A stretch of 64,000 bases of DNA, from positions 3,587,001 through 3,651,000 of the forward strand of contig JAOTON010000385.1 of assembly GCA_034440635.1 (NCBI GenBank). Direction: 5' to 3'. Of the stretch, positions 12,506-23,690 are shown piece by piece (the stretch's first letter is position 1; each line of letters starts with the position of its first letter). The notes beneath the pieces were generated by a model. It made no database searches. It was not told where the DNA came from and worked only from the letters and a program-made list of their open reading frames with translations. The position numbers and the translations under genes were made by a program. The DNA comes from Lepas anatifera (Eukaryota; Arthropoda; Thecostraca; Lepadidae).

Positions 12506-15434
12506 TAGGGTGCCTCATTTTGCACCGACCATGCAAATTATTGGGTGGCGGTGGTTTTCCCCATTGTTTGAGACCTCCTGAATCCAATGGTACCAAAATC
12601 ATACAAATCCAAAAATTTCTAGGGGTCGCGGATGGGATTTGAAATTCTGAATTTGTAAAAAATGGTTAAAAAACCTGTTTTGATGCCACAGAGATATAGC
12701 TCTTCTATTCAGAGCCAAGAAACCGAAATCCACCGGTCGGTTGCCATAAATCCTGTTTATTTGGGACGTATTTGGTTGATTTTAGAAGTCAGATTACTCT
12801 TAATATTAAGTTAACCATCATATTTTAGCAAAATGTAGGCATTTGCATGCCTATTTCGATGTGTATTTTAGTTGATACGCACTCTGTGTTCCATCCATAG
12901 TGAGTTACTTCGGTTACGTGAGAAGCATTTAAACACTTTGGTTGGTAAAAATGGCAAAGACTGTGTCAAGAATGGATGTTCATAAAGCTAAACCCATAAA
13001 GAATATCTGAGATTTGCTCACATGTTTTATCCTGAACATGAACTATACCATCCTTAGATTCTGCCTCAATAAGCCGCATTCCACCACACCATATTACCAA
13101 GTACCTACCTTTCCAATATGTACGCTTTGATTAGAAATAAACGTTTATGAATAATAAAGTAAAATGCAGCACCTTCAAATGTTCAGGAAAACTGTCCTAT
13201 TGTAGCCAGGCTCGGGCCTGCATTAACACATTTTTTGTTCGAAAGATCATGTTACTAATTGATAACCGAAGTGATCTTCCACGAATCTTTTTTTTCCGGT
13301 GAGAAACTCTTATAATTTTAGTTCGGCTTGATCACAGGCTAAGTTATGGAGGCAGAAGATCTATAAACCATAGGAACTCGGACATTTCGGGGAGAGGCCT
13401 AAGCCCCCCCCCACCTTGGATCCACTATTGCTGGCCAGTCAAATACGGGCAAATTGCCGGCGATTCGATCCAATACCCGCGTCTATTACCTAGTTCAGCC
13501 TTCCTCTTCAATTACAGGAGCCAGCTTCCAACAGCACGACAGGTCAAGTATTTCTTCAACATGGCTTATGATAGTGATGACGGACAATAGGCCTACGAAA
13601 AGGCTGCAAAAAAATCCTCCCGTTCTGGCACATAGATAGAATACATACCATCAGTGAGCGGAGTTACCAGCATAGACTAGAAAAACTGTGGCAAGAGTGG
13701 CGGAAACTCCAAAAAGCCGGAGCCATCCATGTCAGAAAAATGTAGAAAAATTTCCCTTAGTCTTGGACAATCTATGGGACATATAGCCACCAAACGTGAT
13801 TGTTGAACTACAACAGAGCCAACTACTAAAATCCAATTACACGGAAGAAGACATCGTGTTCTACGCTGACCAGCGTGGCGCCAGGTAAGGGACCACGAGC
13901 GGTAATGACAAAAAGCTTGCTGGAAAGGAACGACTGCAGAACGCGGGACAGACGGCACAAAGAAGGGCAGCGGGAAGTTTTTCGGCTGGTGCCGCGCTTG
14001 AGTATGAATACTACTCGACTCAGCAAGCTCTGCTGAAGAGTAAATGTTCGATGTGCAATCCGACGAGGAAGCTGTGGAGACCGAGTCTGCGACGTGCATA
14101 GCAAAGCGTCACACCAAGAACTTAGCCATTCAACTATCACGGCACATCCTTTGAGCACAGGTCAGTGCATAGAAACTAGAGATCACCTTGTTCTCCCGAA
14201 TCGGCAGGTGTGTTATGAAATAAACTGAACTGAAATTTTTATACATTCTGCTGACATGGTTCGCTCCAGCCTTTTTTAAGAGTTTCTGTCACTTCCCGCA
14301 GTTTTTCTAGTCTATACCGGCAGCTCCGCTCACTGACGGTGCTTATTCTATCCATGTACCAGAATGGGAGGGCGTTTTCTACAGCCTTTTCGTGGGTCTT
14401 TTGTCTGTCATCACAATCATGAGCCACGTGAAAGAAATACTTTATAATTTTTCGTGGTGTTGGAAGCTTGGTTGCTGTAATTGAGGAGGAAGGCAGGCCT
14501 ACGAGATAGACGCAGGCTGTGGATCAAGGCACCGGCAATTTGCCCGTAAGTTGACTGGTCAGGGTCATTTTCACCTGTCTCCATGACTTAAACTCTGATT
14601 GAGCTGAACAAAAACTATAAGAGATTCTCACAGGAATAAGAAAAAGATCCGTCGAAGATCACTTCGGTTATCAATTAGTGACCTGATCCTCCGACAATTG
14701 TGATATTGTAGCCGCGAGCCTTATTGCTAGCTATCATTAACTAATAAATACTATAATTAATTAAGTAATTATTATTATTGCTTAATTATTCATCAACGTT
14801 TATTTCTAATCAAATCGTACATATTGGTAAGGTACTTAGTAATATGGTGTGGTGGAATGGAGCTTATTGAGGCAGAATCTAAGGATGGTATATTTCATGT
14901 TCGGGACAAAACATATAAGCGAATCAGACATTCTTTATTTGTTTAGCTTTATGAACATCCATTCTTGACAAAGTCTTTGCCATTTTTACCAACCAAAGTG
15001 TTATAAATGCCCCTCACGTGACCGAAGTAACTCACTTACTATGGATGGTCCACAGAGTGCGTATTAACTAAAATACACATCGAAATAGGCATGCAAATGC
15101 CTACATTTTGCTAAGATATAGATGGTTAGCTTAATATTAAGAGTAATCTGGCTTCTAAATTCAACCAAATACGTTCCAAATAGACAGGATTTATGGCAAA
15201 TCACCCGCGGATTTCGATTTTTTGGCTCTGAACAGAAGAGCTATTTCTCTGTGGCGTCAAAACAGGCTGTTTTACCATATTTTACAAATTCAGAATTTCA
15301 AATCCAATCCGCGACCCCTGGAAATTTTTTAATTTGTATAATTTTGGTCCCATTGGATTCAGGAGGCATCAAACAATGGGAAAAACCACCGCCACCCAAC
15401 ACTTTGCATGGTCGGTGCAAAGTGAGGCACCCTA
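12506..15434. mobile_element. Element J: hAT-like with ~1.2-kb inverted arms
   Basis: The left terminus TAGGGTGCCTCATTTTGCAC and the right terminus (reverse complement) TAGGGTGCCTCACTTTGCAC are flanked by the exact 8-bp duplication GTCTACAA (12498-12505 and 15435-15442). The same octamer is single in the uninterrupted H copy, which proves the insertion. The left arm spans about 12506-13735 and the right arm about 14252-15434. They are inverted copies along essentially their whole length, roughly 85-90 percent alike by eye. A 0.5-kb unique spacer separates them. The 8-bp duplication and YAGGG-type end fit the hAT superfamily. No transposase is recognised. Confidence 0.85.
14239..14427 (-). pseudogene. 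Coding-like remnant in the right arm of element J
   Basis: An open frame on the minus strand encodes a charged, coiled-coil-like stretch containing RLEKLREVTETLKKGW. The mirror copy in the left arm (plus strand, about 13559-13730) keeps the related start MAYDSDDGQ and a RLEKL-equivalent segment but has in-frame stops (TAG near 13590 and 13634). The arms may therefore descend from a captured or ancestral coding sequence. No family is recognised and no start or stop context supports current expression. Confidence 0.3.
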
Positions 15435-15629
15435 GTCTACAAGGTGACCTCCCAAAAATGTCTCGGGCTATAACTCGGTCACCCTTGGTCGAAGAAGGGG
15501 GCTAAGATTCTCACAGGCGTGTTTCTGGCCCTAAAACTACCCTGGAGACAAATTTTCATATTTTTTTCTAGACATGGTGGTTGTCCTTTTTCAAGCCTTG
15601 GTCGATCTGTCTTGGAATGTCCTGGAATG
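15435..15629 (-). repeat. Dispersed repeat H, second copy, part 2
   Basis: Begins with the second GTCTACAA, then AGGTGACCTCCC and on to GACATGGTGG, matching in reverse the segment 8251-8435. It is the continuation of the H copy interrupted by element J. Confidence 0.7.
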
Positions 15630-16527
15630 AACATGTTACATACGATACATACATGCAATACAACATGTTACAATTGACTCCAATCAATCCGTGAAGCAAA
15701 TCAAAGGTGGTTTTGAAATATAAACACCTCTTAAAAAGTATTGTCCCAGTGAAGAAGGCCGCATCCTTCGTAAGATTATCAGTCCAAGATCTGATAAATT
15801 CCACACGACATTGAGTAAAAATAACATTCAACTTTGCGCGTGTTATGTTTCTGGAATTGACTTCGACACTGAGGTTTAGGAGGCAGCACATTTTTACGTT
15901 TAGATCCTACATATCGTCAAGTTGATAGCATTTTGGGTCTATGCTACAAACCACAAACGAGGTAATAATAGTAATCTTCAGCAAGCGCGAAGGGAATCAT
16001 TTTCCTGGCATACATACATAAAAACAAAAAGATAAAACCGGCCAACAGAAAGTCTGAGTTTGTAGCTTGGGTGACTGCATTTGCTAGTTTTATACTGCTT
16101 GCAAGCTTGCTCTGTTAGAAATTCATACAGCTAGTGAAAATATTTATCTATCTTCCACCAATCTAAGGGCTCTAATTTCGAAAATTTTCAAAAAGATCTC
16201 TGCTCAAAGTTAGCGATCATAAGATGACCAAGGATTATTTCTGGAGGTCACCATTACGCTTAGCTTCTGGTCAAGGCTTGTGCCCGCACTTGCGCACAAA
16301 AAGATCTCGAGGCAACCTGAGCCTGAGAACAAGTATCTTACCTTATAATATTCCTTGCTGCAGCGCAGCATAATATATAAACATGTACTCAATTCAAAGG
16401 CATTACCATAGGCGGCGGAACGGCCTTGTCCAAAAGCCTTCCAAATGCGATCCATTCACCTTTTGTCTCGACGACCGAAAATACCGTGACCCGTCTGTGT
16501 ACGGTAGATGGCAGACAAGTCACTCAC
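15630..16527. other. No recognisable gene
   Basis: No protein similarity or repeat structure seen. If the exon at 16528-16711 is real, this is intron downstream of its donor on the minus strand. Confidence 0.35.
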
Positions 16528-16711
16528 CATTCTCGTCAGAAATATCCACCAGTTCCATTATCCTCCGCCAGGGCTCACCACGCCGGCCCAATCTCGGCAC
16601 TCGGAGCACCGCGGCGGGTAGGTCTGCCTCGGGCAGCCTGACGAAGCCAACTACTTCAGACCTCCTCAGCCCATGACGGCTCTGTACTACTGGCGCGATC
16701 GGCCTTGCCAG
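16528..16711 (-). CDS. Putative internal exon, unknown protein
   Basis: This block is GC-richer than its surroundings and is bounded on the minus strand by a pyrimidine-rich acceptor ending ATTGAGACAG (AG at 16713-16712) and a consensus donor G|GTGAGT (GT at 16527-16526). The 61-codon frame between them is open and ends RRIMELVDISDENG, with intron phase 0 at the left and phase 1 at the right. The peptide is Arg/Leu/Val-rich with no membrane segment. The family is not recognised; the last residues would fit the start of an ankyrin-type repeat, but that is speculation. The frame continues open upstream of the acceptor, so a different exon start is possible. Coding status is uncertain. Confidence 0.35.
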
Positions 16712-16750
16712 CTGTCTCAATGATAAACATGAACAGATGCAGGCTTGCAA

Positions 16751-17740
16751 TCTTGATCGGTATACACAAGTGCAGCGTTATTCGTACCCAGAATGACAAA
16801 ATACTGGTTAACACCACAAGAAACCGGAAGATGGGCGCTCCTTAGGAGAGGGACTCGTCTACTTGGCAGCATACGCGTGCGTCACCGTTCCGAATAAATG
16901 CACCAGAAAGAAAGAGGACCGAAAAGAAAACCGTCTCGGTCCCAATAACGCAAGTCATTTCCATTTTCAGTACCCATAAGCATTCTCAAACAGCACGGTT
17001 CAGCTATTATGTGTTGGCGAACATCTGTGTAAGCTCATGCAAGTGTTATGAGATGTGCCTTTAACCCTTAATGTCACGTCTCCTGAAGACGTTTGTACCA
17101 AAATAATGACATATGGTAGCAACGGCACAGTTGTATGTGACCCAGAGCATCTACATGTTCTGGGTAAAACAATATCAAAACTCTGATCTTAGCAACATCA
17201 CCTCAGGATATAGCGATGCATAATGTGTGCACCATCAGTTTTCAATCACTTTTTTGGATTTTTTTTTGGTAGATAGCATATCAAATAGCACTTTGAGTCA
17301 CCAAAATAAGTAGTTTTTGCATCCCAACGCTTGGAGATCACATGCTTATAAATTCTCTAAGCCTGCACTAGCCCGGAACTCTAAGCAGTCATGCATGGAT
17401 GTCTTATTTTAAAAAAATTTGATTGTTCATATTACTATTTAAGTTCGGCTACATTGCGCTCAGCGCACTGGCAGCCTAACAGCGCAGGATCAAGGTTCCA
17501 GAGCGAGCATCATCCACTTCCCCACCCATTTTTCCGTTCAACGTCACAAGGTCAGTATTAAAATGTCCCATTTAAGGGGCGCAAGGTGCCGCGTTGCCCC
17601 CCCTATTCACTTTGCCACCGATTGTTGTGGCGAGGGGGAGGTAATGCCTAAGTCGATGGAGTAGCCTGGCGAGTAGTTTCGAGATTCCACAGTAAACTCC
17701 TAAGCCGATAGGCGCCCTATCCGCAAAACATAACCATTCA
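16751..17740. other. No recognisable gene
   Basis: Unique-looking sequence, no family resemblance in any frame. Confidence 0.4.
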
Positions 17741-18582
17741 TTAACACGCGTATTGACGGGGGGCGGGTACCCACCCCCTGGGGTTTTTCGGAGATAACAT
17801 AAAAACGGCGGCACATAGCGCCGCCGTACTTGGCATACGTTTTTTCTCATCCTTTTTCTATTTTTTCTCAATATTTTAAGGTTAGGCCATCTCAGGTCAG
17901 GTCACCAGTACATGTCAAGTGACCTGACCTAAAAAAAGTTTAAGATAGCATAAGTCGGAACAGGGTGAGCTTATCCGATTGAAATCCATATCACATAATG
18001 GGCCACCGAGTTCTCTAAAATAATTTCCGGTATTTTTTATATCGATGACCTAACGTCAGGTACGAGCCATGACCTCTCCGTTAAAAATGCATGGGGAAAA
18101 TGGTTTTAACTGAATAACTTAGTAACGGATGGTGATAGAGCATCTATGTTAGACGTATTAGATTTGCCTTGTCTTTGCAGTTCTAATGATTTGCAATTTA
18201 TCTAATTTGACCTTGACCTGACCTCAGGTCAGGTCAAATCCTTGATATGACCTGGCAAGGTCACAATATACATCATTTGATTCGGCTTGCTGCGAGGATT
18301 CATAAAGTTCCAGTTGTTTTGCTCTTTATTCATTTGTTCAGATGTAATGACTGAAAACCTTTATTTACATGTTATCCCCATGACGGCATGTTTTGACCTC
18401 TAGTGACCTTACATGTGAACTGACAAGAAATGGTTCAAATATTTTCGATGGAGAAGCAGATGAGCTACCCAAAGCCGTTTACTGTTTTTTGCTACCTAGC
18501 GTGGTTCTCGAGATCTTAGGGGGCGGGTATCCGCCCCCGTCAAAGCGAATGTGGCTCAGACCCCCGCTAATGCGCGTGTTAA
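17741..18582 (+). mobile_element. TTAA-flanked AGGTCA-rich element, family B copy 1 (complete)
   Basis: TTAA at 17741-17744 and 18579-18582 flank an 834-bp element with termini CACGCGTATTGACGGGGGGC and, reversed, CACGCGCATTAGCGGGGG. Just inside each end is a GC-rich hairpin (GGGGGGCGGGTACCCACCCCC at the left reads as two short arms; GGGGGCGGGTATCCGCCCCC at the right). The interior carries repeated TGACCT/AGGTCA motifs, for example CTCAGGTCAGGTCACC near 17892 and CCTGACCTCAGGTCAGGTCA near 18217. A 5'-truncated copy lies at 62288-62994 and a diverged relative at 48531-49676. Non-coding; piggyBac-type mobilisation is inferred from the TTAA target. Confidence 0.85.
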
Positions 18583-19143
18583 TCTATCCATATGTTAACA
18601 ATATAGAGGAGAAAGAAATGACATGATCTTAGGTCCCGGATGCCAAGATGCGAGATCGCAGAATCGTAGCGCTCGGTTGTTTTCAATAAAAAAATCAGTT
18701 CCATAAATTTGGTTAAAGATTCTACAAGTTGTGGCAGCTTAGACCTTGGGGATGAGAACACTGGACACTTCCCCATACCTTTTCAAGTGAAACACCGATT
18801 TTAGGGAAAATCTGGAAAATCGGAGGGATCCAAGCGTAAGCTTCCTTGCGACGCCGGAACGGGGTAAGGGAAGCACACAAGTTTGAAATTTGTAGGTACT
18901 GAAAGCCTAGTTTATTGACAATCCTTTCCAGAAGGGACATGTAATGGCCCTTTAAAGTTTTATATCCTTAACAAATCTAAAAAGTACCTGCAGTTGAAAA
19001 ACCGTCCTGCAAAGAAACCAGATGACAACTTAATTGTAAGGACGATCCGGGAGCATTTCATTGATGGGTAAGACCCCTTTCCTTCGAGGGAGCAGAGATG
19101 ATTGGACCCTTTTCCATGTTGGTAACTAATGTGGCTAGCAGCG
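18583..19143. other. No recognisable gene or repeat
   Basis: Short frames on the minus strand (18579-18940) have no recognisable motif. Confidence 0.35.
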
Positions 19144-19351
19144 ACGGTAGATATTGGCGGATCCAGGAACAATTTTTGGAAGGGGCCAAACCAACGTTAA
19201 CAGGGGGCCAAATTGAGAAAAATCGCGAAAGCATACTATTAAAACAACGGTTAAAATTTAGTCCTTTTGGGGCGGCCAACAGATAACCATCTTAGGCTTT
19301 GGAAGGGGTCACAGCCCCTTCCCTCCCCTTGGATCCGCTAGTGACGGCAGA
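19144..19351. mobile_element. hAT-like MITE, family E copy
   Basis: The 192-bp element (19152-19343) starts TATTGGCGGATCCAGG and ends CCTTGGATCCGCTAGTG, imperfect inverted repeats. Flanks ACGGTAGA (19144-19151) and ACGGCAGA (19344-19351) match at 7 of 8 positions, as expected of an aged 8-bp hAT target duplication. The interior has pairs such as GGAAGGGGCC/GGAAGGGGTC. Non-coding. Confidence 0.75.
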
Positions 19352-21628
19352 ACGTCCGAATTCACGGGGGCACCATGGACTTTTTAACCTATTTCTTTCC
19401 AGACAACGCCATAGGATTAGTGTTCAAATTTCTGATTTAAGGGGGCACCGTGCACCGGTGCTCTAGTTCACCAGTTCCGCCGCCAGTGGTGACTAGAATC
19501 ATAGCATAGGAAGGAATCAATCAATTTTGAGCATAAACCAAGTCATGTCACCATAACAACAGCACATATACAATCCCAATGGGTACAAATTCAGACAGAT
19601 CTGCCAGAGAATGTTGCACCGTCATCGTCACAAGACTAAAACCTAGGCTGCTGAAAGCTATTCCTCAATTCTTGCTGACACATGACATCGGCTTCAACTT
19701 GTCTCATTTGTCTTTGGTCACATGAGTGGCTTGTCACTGCTACCGTCATCCCTGCTATAAATGTCGCGCCACGCCCCCAGGCATCACCACCCGAAGCGGT
19801 CAAGGCGTAGCAAGGCATGCACAACCACATCAAACCTCCTGAGAGAAATAAACATTCGATAATCCAACACACAACATTTCTACGACATGCCCTCAAGATC
19901 CACTCATGTCAGTTATCGCAGTGCCGGTCAGTTCATAGCCGCCGCCAGGTCGGCAACTCTGGTCTGCCACTGCCCCCCTGGGAGCGCCACCCAGAGCGAC
20001 TGGTCCGCTCGTGAGCTCGGCGGCTCTGCCAGCACCTGATGCAATGGACCCCGCCCCTCAGGCGCTGTGCTTGCATCAGCGCCCCCTCCCAGTCACAACA
20101 TCGCTTCCTGATCCGACCACCAGAAGCGGGCATGGCCTGAGGACATTCTGCTGCCGTTTGACCTCATTGGGGTTTGATAATGAAAATGACGGTCTCATTA
20201 AAGAGATAGCCGCTCTCTAACCTATAAGTAGGTACGGCTGGATACGCTTGATGGAAAAGATAATATTATCAAGGCCTTGAATGGGACCACTTATTTGTTG
20301 CCCTTGCCATAAAAGTTTGATTCTTTTCTTGGGTTGATTCCAGAGGTGAGCGCCGCATCTGGATTTCTGAAACCACTTCCACCACTCCACTAAATGTCCC
20401 CACTGAAACCGCTACCACTACCATTGCTACTTTTTATTGCACAGTGAATTGTTGTCAAAAAGCCTTCACCTGGTTTTATATGAATTCTCGAAGAAAAAAC
20501 CTATCGCTGCCTGTTCTTGCTGTACTGTATTTCTGAACATAACATTTTAGGTGAACAATTTTGTCGTAAGATATAGCAAAATATCACATACACACGAGTT
20601 CAATCTCCTTTCATCTTTCGGTGGAGAACCATATACCAGTCTCCATCTCCTAATTTTCCTTTGTAAGCGGTAAATGTTTGGAATTTTTAAGTCCACTTCT
20701 CACGACTGCGCTACTTTTTAGTTAAAGAGATCGCCTCACAGCTACAATTTAGAAAGCCCCGCCAGTAGCCAAACGATGTAAAGCATGGCCATCCTCTGGC
20801 TGTTTTCTCGGGACTCTAGTGCCTGGTCCCTTGTTTGACGTAATTCATCTCAACCATTCCAGACTCGCGAATTCTGGCCAATGGTTCAGATCTACTTCAA
20901 AAGATGCGCCATTTCCAGTTGAAAGCCACTCGTTGTTCTTAGCCTCATTCAAAGGTCACCAACCCTACTGTGGAGCTCTTGGTTGTAGAGAGCCGAAACT
21001 GGTAGGGAATGGAATTCTGGATACTGTTCGAAGTCGTTCTTTCAGCGTTCAAATCACCTAGGTTCACGAAAAGTTAAGTTATGCTAGTTCAAAACACAGA
21101 TATAGCCTGAAACTTGCCTGGTGAGGTGATTATTCTGTAGGGAATCAATCGCAAGAAAGCCTACCGCTCATTGTATATCGTAGCATCTCATCAGCCCCGC
21201 ATTTATGCAGGCATAAACAAGCCGACATATTCGCTCTTGCACAAATGCAGGTTTCCGTTCCCGACCCCGTGGATAGAGCCAAAACCTGGGCAGGTCTGCA
21301 GGCGTGGATCCAAAGGTTTCCTTTGCAGGAGGCGGACTGGTACAGGACCTTAGTTTACAGTACACTCCTTTTGTTTTCACCACAGACCTGTACATAATGC
21401 TACGAGTTTCGTGACGCAAATCCGTCGTCCAACGCTAAAATGATGTCCGACCAACAGAGGTGTCGATTTACGTTACTTTCGGGGTGTCAGAGTACCCTCC
21501 ACGAAACATCGAAGCAGGGGTAAGATATTCATTAAATTATCATGTTTTTCAATTCAAGGAATATAAACGGGTTTAATGCACCACAAGAGGCCTGTGGGAA
21601 GCCTAAAATACACGACAAAAAATTGCTA
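19352..21628. other. No recognisable gene; short hairpin sequences only
   Basis: GGGGGCACC motifs at 19366 and 19440 bracket about 70 bp, and GCACCGTGCACCGGTGC near 19446 is near-palindromic. The minus-strand frame 19636-19896 and the GC-rich block 19930-20060 were read and show no known domain. Confidence 0.35.
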
Positions 21629-21820
21629 ACTCACTCACTCACTCCCTCCCTCCCTCACTCACTCACTCACTCACTCACTCACTCACCCGCCCGCCCGCCC
21701 GCCCGCCCGCCCGCCCGCCCCACTCACTCACTCACTCACTCACTCACTCACTCACTCACTCACTCACTCACTCACTCACTCACTCACTCACTCACTCACT
21801 CACTCACTCACTCACTCACC

Positions 21821-21871
<51 letters not shown>
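21629..21871. repeat. Compound microsatellite (CACT)n-(CCCG)n-(CACT)n-(CT)n
   Basis: CACT-type tetranucleotides with a CCCTCCCT patch, then about nine CCCG units (21685-21720), about 24 more CACT units (21721-21817) and a CT run of about 50 bp (21822-21871). The open frame through it encodes only Leu-Thr-His-Ser and Pro-Ala-Arg runs and is not a gene. Confidence 0.97.
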
Positions 21872-21874
<3 letters not shown>

Positions 21875-23029
21875 TCATTATGCTTTATATATGTGTAGCA
21901 CCATTTCATTCTCTTACTTCAATTATAGCTGTGTCATAAGACGTCGCAAATTTGGTCTTCAAAAGGCCACTTGTGCATTTAAAATAAGTCATAGAGGCCT
22001 ACCCGCTGAATTAGGTGCAATCAAAAGCACGGGAAAATCATGTGCGCTAATTGATGAGTTGCGCCATTCCTTTGAGGAGACTTCGCTTCGTGTGTTGCGG
22101 CACCTCTAAAAGTCGACCCCGGCGATTTGGGTGCCCAACCGTCATCCGCGCGGTCAGATCTTAGAGCAAGTTCCTCCATTTACTGGATCGAACGGGGTAT
22201 AATGTTCGTGCCAGCCGCAGCACCGTGGTGTCAAACAGGTGCGTGATGTGTCACAGGCCACGAGGTTGATTTGGTTGATTGGTTGATAATTGGCGGGCTC
22301 CATACGTTACGTTTTTTCTCGTTTAATGAACGTCATTGCTCTGAAAACCTTTGAAAAGCATTAGCTGCAAGATGCTATAGTCAGCGTGTTTTGGTTAAGC
22401 GGAGCCTTTTCAATAAGCTTAATTTTTCGGAAAATTGAGTCTGTGATCTCTCATAACATTTGCGCTTGCACGTAAAAAGTTTTGATTTTGTTTTTCCAGA
22501 CGGCGAAAAAGAAACACAAAGAATCCACAGATATTTGGCGACGAAATGGCAAATCAGTCTACGCAACCAAATTCACTTTAACAACTGACATATGGTGGAA
22601 AAGCTTCTGTGCCGTTCCACTAGCTTGTGAAACCGCAAATATTAGCAGCTTTACAAAAATTGGGAGCATTTCGTCGTCGATCATTGCTTTAAGTATTAAC
22701 GCCAGATTACCACACATACAATAAGCAAGATCTCAAACCTGACGCAAAAGAGACATTGGGCAACAGAAAACTCACTACCCGAGTCCGGTATAAGATTCAA
22801 CCGTCCCGATTGCTTTCAAGACGCTCATTTTGAGACCTTAAGTCCCAGCCAAAATTTAAAAATAAATCAATAATTTTTCAATTCGTACAGTCTTACTCCA
22901 AAAATTTAGCAACAGGCCTAAAATTTCTTACCTTATCAAGATAGCGGGCTAAGATCAATTTGATCGTATTTCTTTTAGGTTTTTATCTGTCTAATGAGTT
23001 CTCATTTATTGGTGGTGGGCCCGTAACAA
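21872..23029. other. No recognisable gene
   Basis: No family resemblance in any frame and no repeat structure seen. Confidence 0.35.
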
Positions 23030-23440
23030 CGTCCCAGGTCAGGTCAAACATACAAGGTAAATTCTAACAAAAAAGTTGACTTCTTTAACGGTTTCTGACC
23101 TACGAATTTTGGGGACCAAAATGAATTTTGAATGCAAAATAAAACGGTACTGACGGATAACATTTTTATTTCCGCACCCATCTTTCAAGTTTTCCCAACA
23201 TTTTTCTGGAAACTAGGCTGGAGGACGTTCAAACCCGCTGTGAAAGGTCAAACCACGCTCAACCACCAGGCTTGATTGAATGAAACCAAGCTTGAGTTGT
23301 TTGGGAGAAAGTGAGATATCAAATTCATGACTTATTGTCACTTGAAATGTTACATATGCACAAGTCCTTGAGATCACCACCAGGTCATATCACTGACCTG
23401 AGGTGACCTTGAATGACCTCTGGGGCCCCGGACATGTACC
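23030..23440. repeat. AGGTCA-rich degraded repeat
   Basis: CCAGGTCAGGTCAAAC near 23035 and TGACCTGAGGTGACCTTGAATGACCT-like text (in pieces) near 23394-23418 resemble the interiors of families A-C. A GGTGGTGGGCCCGTAAC segment precedes it. No clear termini, so this is probably an old remnant. Confidence 0.45.
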
Positions 23441-23502
23441 TGCAGCAAAAAAACTACTGAATTCCTCCATGCAGTCAATTTACGTCCACAAAGTTTTCAA
23501 AC

Positions 23503-23690
23503 CGAACGCAAAATGTTGAAATGGAACGCAAAATATTGAAACAAGAGGCAAAATGTTGAAACAGGACCCAAAATTTTGAAATAGGACGCAAAATGGTGAC
23601 CGGACGCGAAATTTTGAAACGGTAGGCGAAAACTTGAAACTGGACGCGAAATGTTGCTACGGAAGGACACAGAAATGTTGAAACGGGAGA
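23503..23690. repeat. Degenerate ~21-bp minisatellite
   Basis: About nine imperfect units of the form ACGCAAAATGTTGAAACRGG, varying at the G/A-rich joint and in length by 1-3 bp. No coding sense. Confidence 0.9.

Noticed and set aside
21542..21898. 118-codon frame of Leu-Thr-His-Ser repeats
   Set aside because: Translation of a tetranucleotide microsatellite.
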